From: Hyphomicrobiales bacterium
GTDB taxonomy: Bacteria; Pseudomonadota; Alphaproteobacteria; Rhizobiales; Beijerinckiaceae
DNA: 6,037 nt
Assembly (NCBI GenBank): GCA_015655535.1
Contig: JAATEW010000018.1
Span: forward strand, 1 to 6,037
Direction of reading: 5' to 3'
The position numbers and the translations under genes are program-made. Below the pieces are notes generated by a model. It searched no databases, was not told the DNA's origin, and was given only the letters and a program-made list of their open reading frames with translations. This document shows, one piece after another, positions 5,044 through 6,037 of this stretch; the first letter of the stretch is position 1; every line of letters begins with the position of its first letter.

Positions 5044-5071
5044 AAAAGCGATCGGGCTGTGCCCGGATCGC
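5044..5071 (-). promoter_or_regulatory. Terminator-like hairpin in the porin 2 leader (possible attenuator)
   Basis: GCGATCGGGC (5048-5057) and GCCCGGATCGC (5061-5071) form a stem with one bulged base and a three-base loop. In the minus-strand transcript the stem is followed at once by TTTT and then, about 10 bases later, by the G-rich ribosome-binding region of porin 2. A GC-rich stem plus a T run inside a leader is the layout of an attenuator or of a structure that masks the ribosome-binding site. The T run is short and no alternative antiterminator pairing has been worked out. Confidence 0.4.
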
Positions 5072-5165
5072 CGTCGCTCACCTCACACACACCGAGTGAC
5101 GAAGTTGCCGCGCGATGTGCGGATGAACCAGTCATCCCCTCTCGTCGCAGCACCTCACGGGCGTA

Positions 5166-5180
5166 CGGCAAAGCTTGCCG
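5166..5180. repeat. Short inverted repeat in the porin 2 upstream region
   Basis: CGGCAA (5166-5171) pairs with TTGCCG (5175-5180) around a three-base loop. It sits between the proposed control element and the porin 2 leader hairpin. There is no T run, so it is not a terminator. It may be an operator or an RNA hairpin. Confidence 0.3.
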
Positions 5181-5260
5181 CCGCATGTGACGGAATGTCC
5201 CTCATCCGGTCGAACGGGCCATCATCCATCATCGGCGCCAACTGCGAGTCGCAAAAAGCG

Positions 5261-5314
5261 CATATAGGTTCCAGAAAGGTGTTTCAGGACGGGCATAGCA
5301 ATTCCATATAAACG
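5261..5314. promoter_or_regulatory. Proposed control element upstream of porin 2, matching the kdp element
   Basis: On the plus strand the boxes are CATATAGG at 5261, CATAGCAA at 5294 and CATATAAA at 5305, at offsets 0, 33 and 44. These are the same offsets as in the kdp element at 1208-1261. Eleven bases are identical at each end: CATATAGGTTC and CCATATAAACG. The 33 bases between them are mostly unrelated, so this is shared sites rather than a copied block. CAGAAAGG at 5272 may be a fourth box, 11 bases after the first. The element lies about 236 bases before the porin 2 start and about 110 bases before the divergent plus-strand gene, so it could serve either; the parallel with kdp favours porin 2. 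An OmpR/PhoB-type regulator such as KdpE is the likely ligand by inference. Confidence 0.6.
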
Positions 5315-5324
5315 TCTCGGGGCC

Positions 5325-5336
5325 GCGGATATCCGC
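5325..5336. promoter_or_regulatory. Perfect 12-base palindrome between the divergent genes
   Basis: GCGGATATCCGC is fully symmetric. It lies ten bases from the end of the three-box element, in the region between porin 2 and the plus-strand nucleoside enzyme. It could be an operator for a dimeric repressor acting on either gene. A perfect 12-base palindrome can arise by chance, so the call rests on position alone. Confidence 0.3.
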
Positions 5337-5424
5337 ATCCAGAATGTCCAGCCATGTGACAAGTTTATCGCATGGCGTTTTCTCTCGTATTTTCTGTCAT
5401 TCAATCGATGTAGAAGAGATTTGC

Positions 5425-5994
5425 ATGGCCCAAAGACCGAAGCTTTATCTCGCCGGCCCCGACGTGTTTCTGCCCAACGCGGCCGAACTCGGCCACCGTA
5501 AGAAGGAACTCTGCGAAAGCTTCGGTTTCGAAGGTCTCTACCCGCTCGACAATGAAACGATGCAGGGATTTTCTGAAGAACGGCACGACGCTTTCATCTA
5601 TCGTGCGAATGTCGCCATGATCCATGCTGCCGATGCGGGCATCGTGTACCTGACGCCGTTTCGCGGCGTCTCCGCCGATGTCGGCACAGCCTTCGAGCTC
5701 GGGCTTCTCACCGGCCTCAACCGCCCGGTCTTCGCCTATAGCAATGATGGTGAAACTCTGCTCGAACGCACGAAACGCAACGGCATGGCCGCCTACGACG
5801 CCGCTACATCCTCATGGCGCGATCCGAATGGTTTGCTGATCGAGAATTCCGGCAATGCGGACACTTTGATGCTGACGGAGGCTCTAACGGCGCAAGGCTG
5901 CACGCTCATCCGCATCGACGCGCAAGGCCGCCTCGACGAGCTTGCCGGCTTTATCGCTTGCCTCGAAGAGGCGCAGAAATATTTCTCAAGCTAG
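5425..5994 (+). CDS. Nucleoside 2-deoxyribosyltransferase-like protein
   Basis: The 189-residue product resembles nucleoside 2-deoxyribosyltransferases, cytosolic enzymes that cleave the glycosidic bond of 2'-deoxynucleosides and move the sugar to another base in nucleotide salvage. Visible marks are the N-terminal strand and loop KLYLAGPDVFLPNA (about residues 6-19), an acidic ADAGIVYLTPFRG segment (69-81) and the active-site signature ADVGTAFELG (84-93), where D85 and the likely nucleophile E91 sit. The length is normal for the family. The ATG at 5425 is chosen because it has GAAGAG six bases upstream and the protein then begins at the family's N-terminus; an in-frame ATG at 5344 would add 27 unrelated residues. 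It is divergent from porin 2 and shows no link to potassium transport, so it is probably an ordinary neighbour. It may act as a hydrolase rather than a transferase; the sequence does not decide this. Confidence 0.85.
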   Translation: MAQRPKLYLAGPDVFLPNAAELGHRKKELCESFGFEGLYPLDNETMQGFSEERHDAFIYRANVAMIHAADAGIVYLTPFRGVSADVGTAFELGLLTGLNRPVFAYSNDGETLLERTKRNGMAAYDAATSSWRDPNGLLIENSGNADTLMLTEALTAQGCTLIRIDAQGRLDELAGFIACLEEAQKYFSS

Positions 5995-6015
5995 AATCGA
6001 GGCTTCTCGCGCGAG

Positions 6016-6037
6016 CCGCCACTGCGAGGAGCGAAGC
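6016..6037. repeat. Probable left edge of a dispersed repeat, cut by the window end
   Basis: The closing bases contain CACTGCGAGGAGCGAAGC. This resembles the opening of a family of intergenic repeats (ending GACGAAGCAATCC) that I recall from many proteobacterial genomes. Only the edge is visible, so neither the length nor the pairing arm can be checked. Confidence 0.35.

Noticed and set aside
5344..5424. Upstream ATG that would extend the nucleoside enzyme by 27 residues
   Set aside because: The extra residues do not resemble the family N-terminus, and the ATG at 5425 has its own ribosome-binding stretch.

Overview
The window looks like chromosomal DNA of a GC-rich alphaproteobacterium, probably a Hyphomicrobiales/Beijerinckiaceae-type organism. 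That placement is inferred from the style of the porins, from the dispersed hairpin repeat with CCGAAAAG/CTTTTCGG arms, and from base composition. No marker gene confirms it.

Layout. Bases 1-1111 hold the start of a kdp potassium-uptake operon on the minus strand: a 27-codon membrane ORF not usually annotated, then kdpF (29 aa), then a 113-base gap filled by a palindromic repeat, then the first 273 codons of kdpA, which runs off the left edge. Bases 1112-1382 are the kdp upstream region plus the terminator of the next gene. Two tandem paralogous outer-membrane porins follow, both on the minus strand (1383-2933 and 3460-5025). Each has a signal peptide, a C-terminal phenylalanine and its own intrinsic terminator, and they are separated by a 526-base intergenic stretch. 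Bases 5026-5424 are the porin 2 leader and upstream region. On the plus strand, 5425-5994 encodes a nucleoside 2-deoxyribosyltransferase-like enzyme. The last bases look like the edge of another dispersed repeat.

How it may work together. The main discovery is a shared upstream element. CATATAGGTTC and CCATATAAACG occur with the same 44-base start-to-start spacing upstream of kdp (1208-1261) and upstream of porin 2 (5261-5314). A third box lies 11 bases before the second half in both copies. A related, reversed version with offsets 0/11/32/43 lies upstream of porin 1 (3199-3249). Direct repeats at 11-base spacing are typical of OmpR/PhoB-family response regulators, the family of KdpE. The inference is that the high-affinity K+ pump and two outer-membrane channels form one regulon, in which the porins would let the limiting ion, or a linked solute, cross the outer membrane. 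This is a hypothesis. No kdpD or kdpE is in the window.
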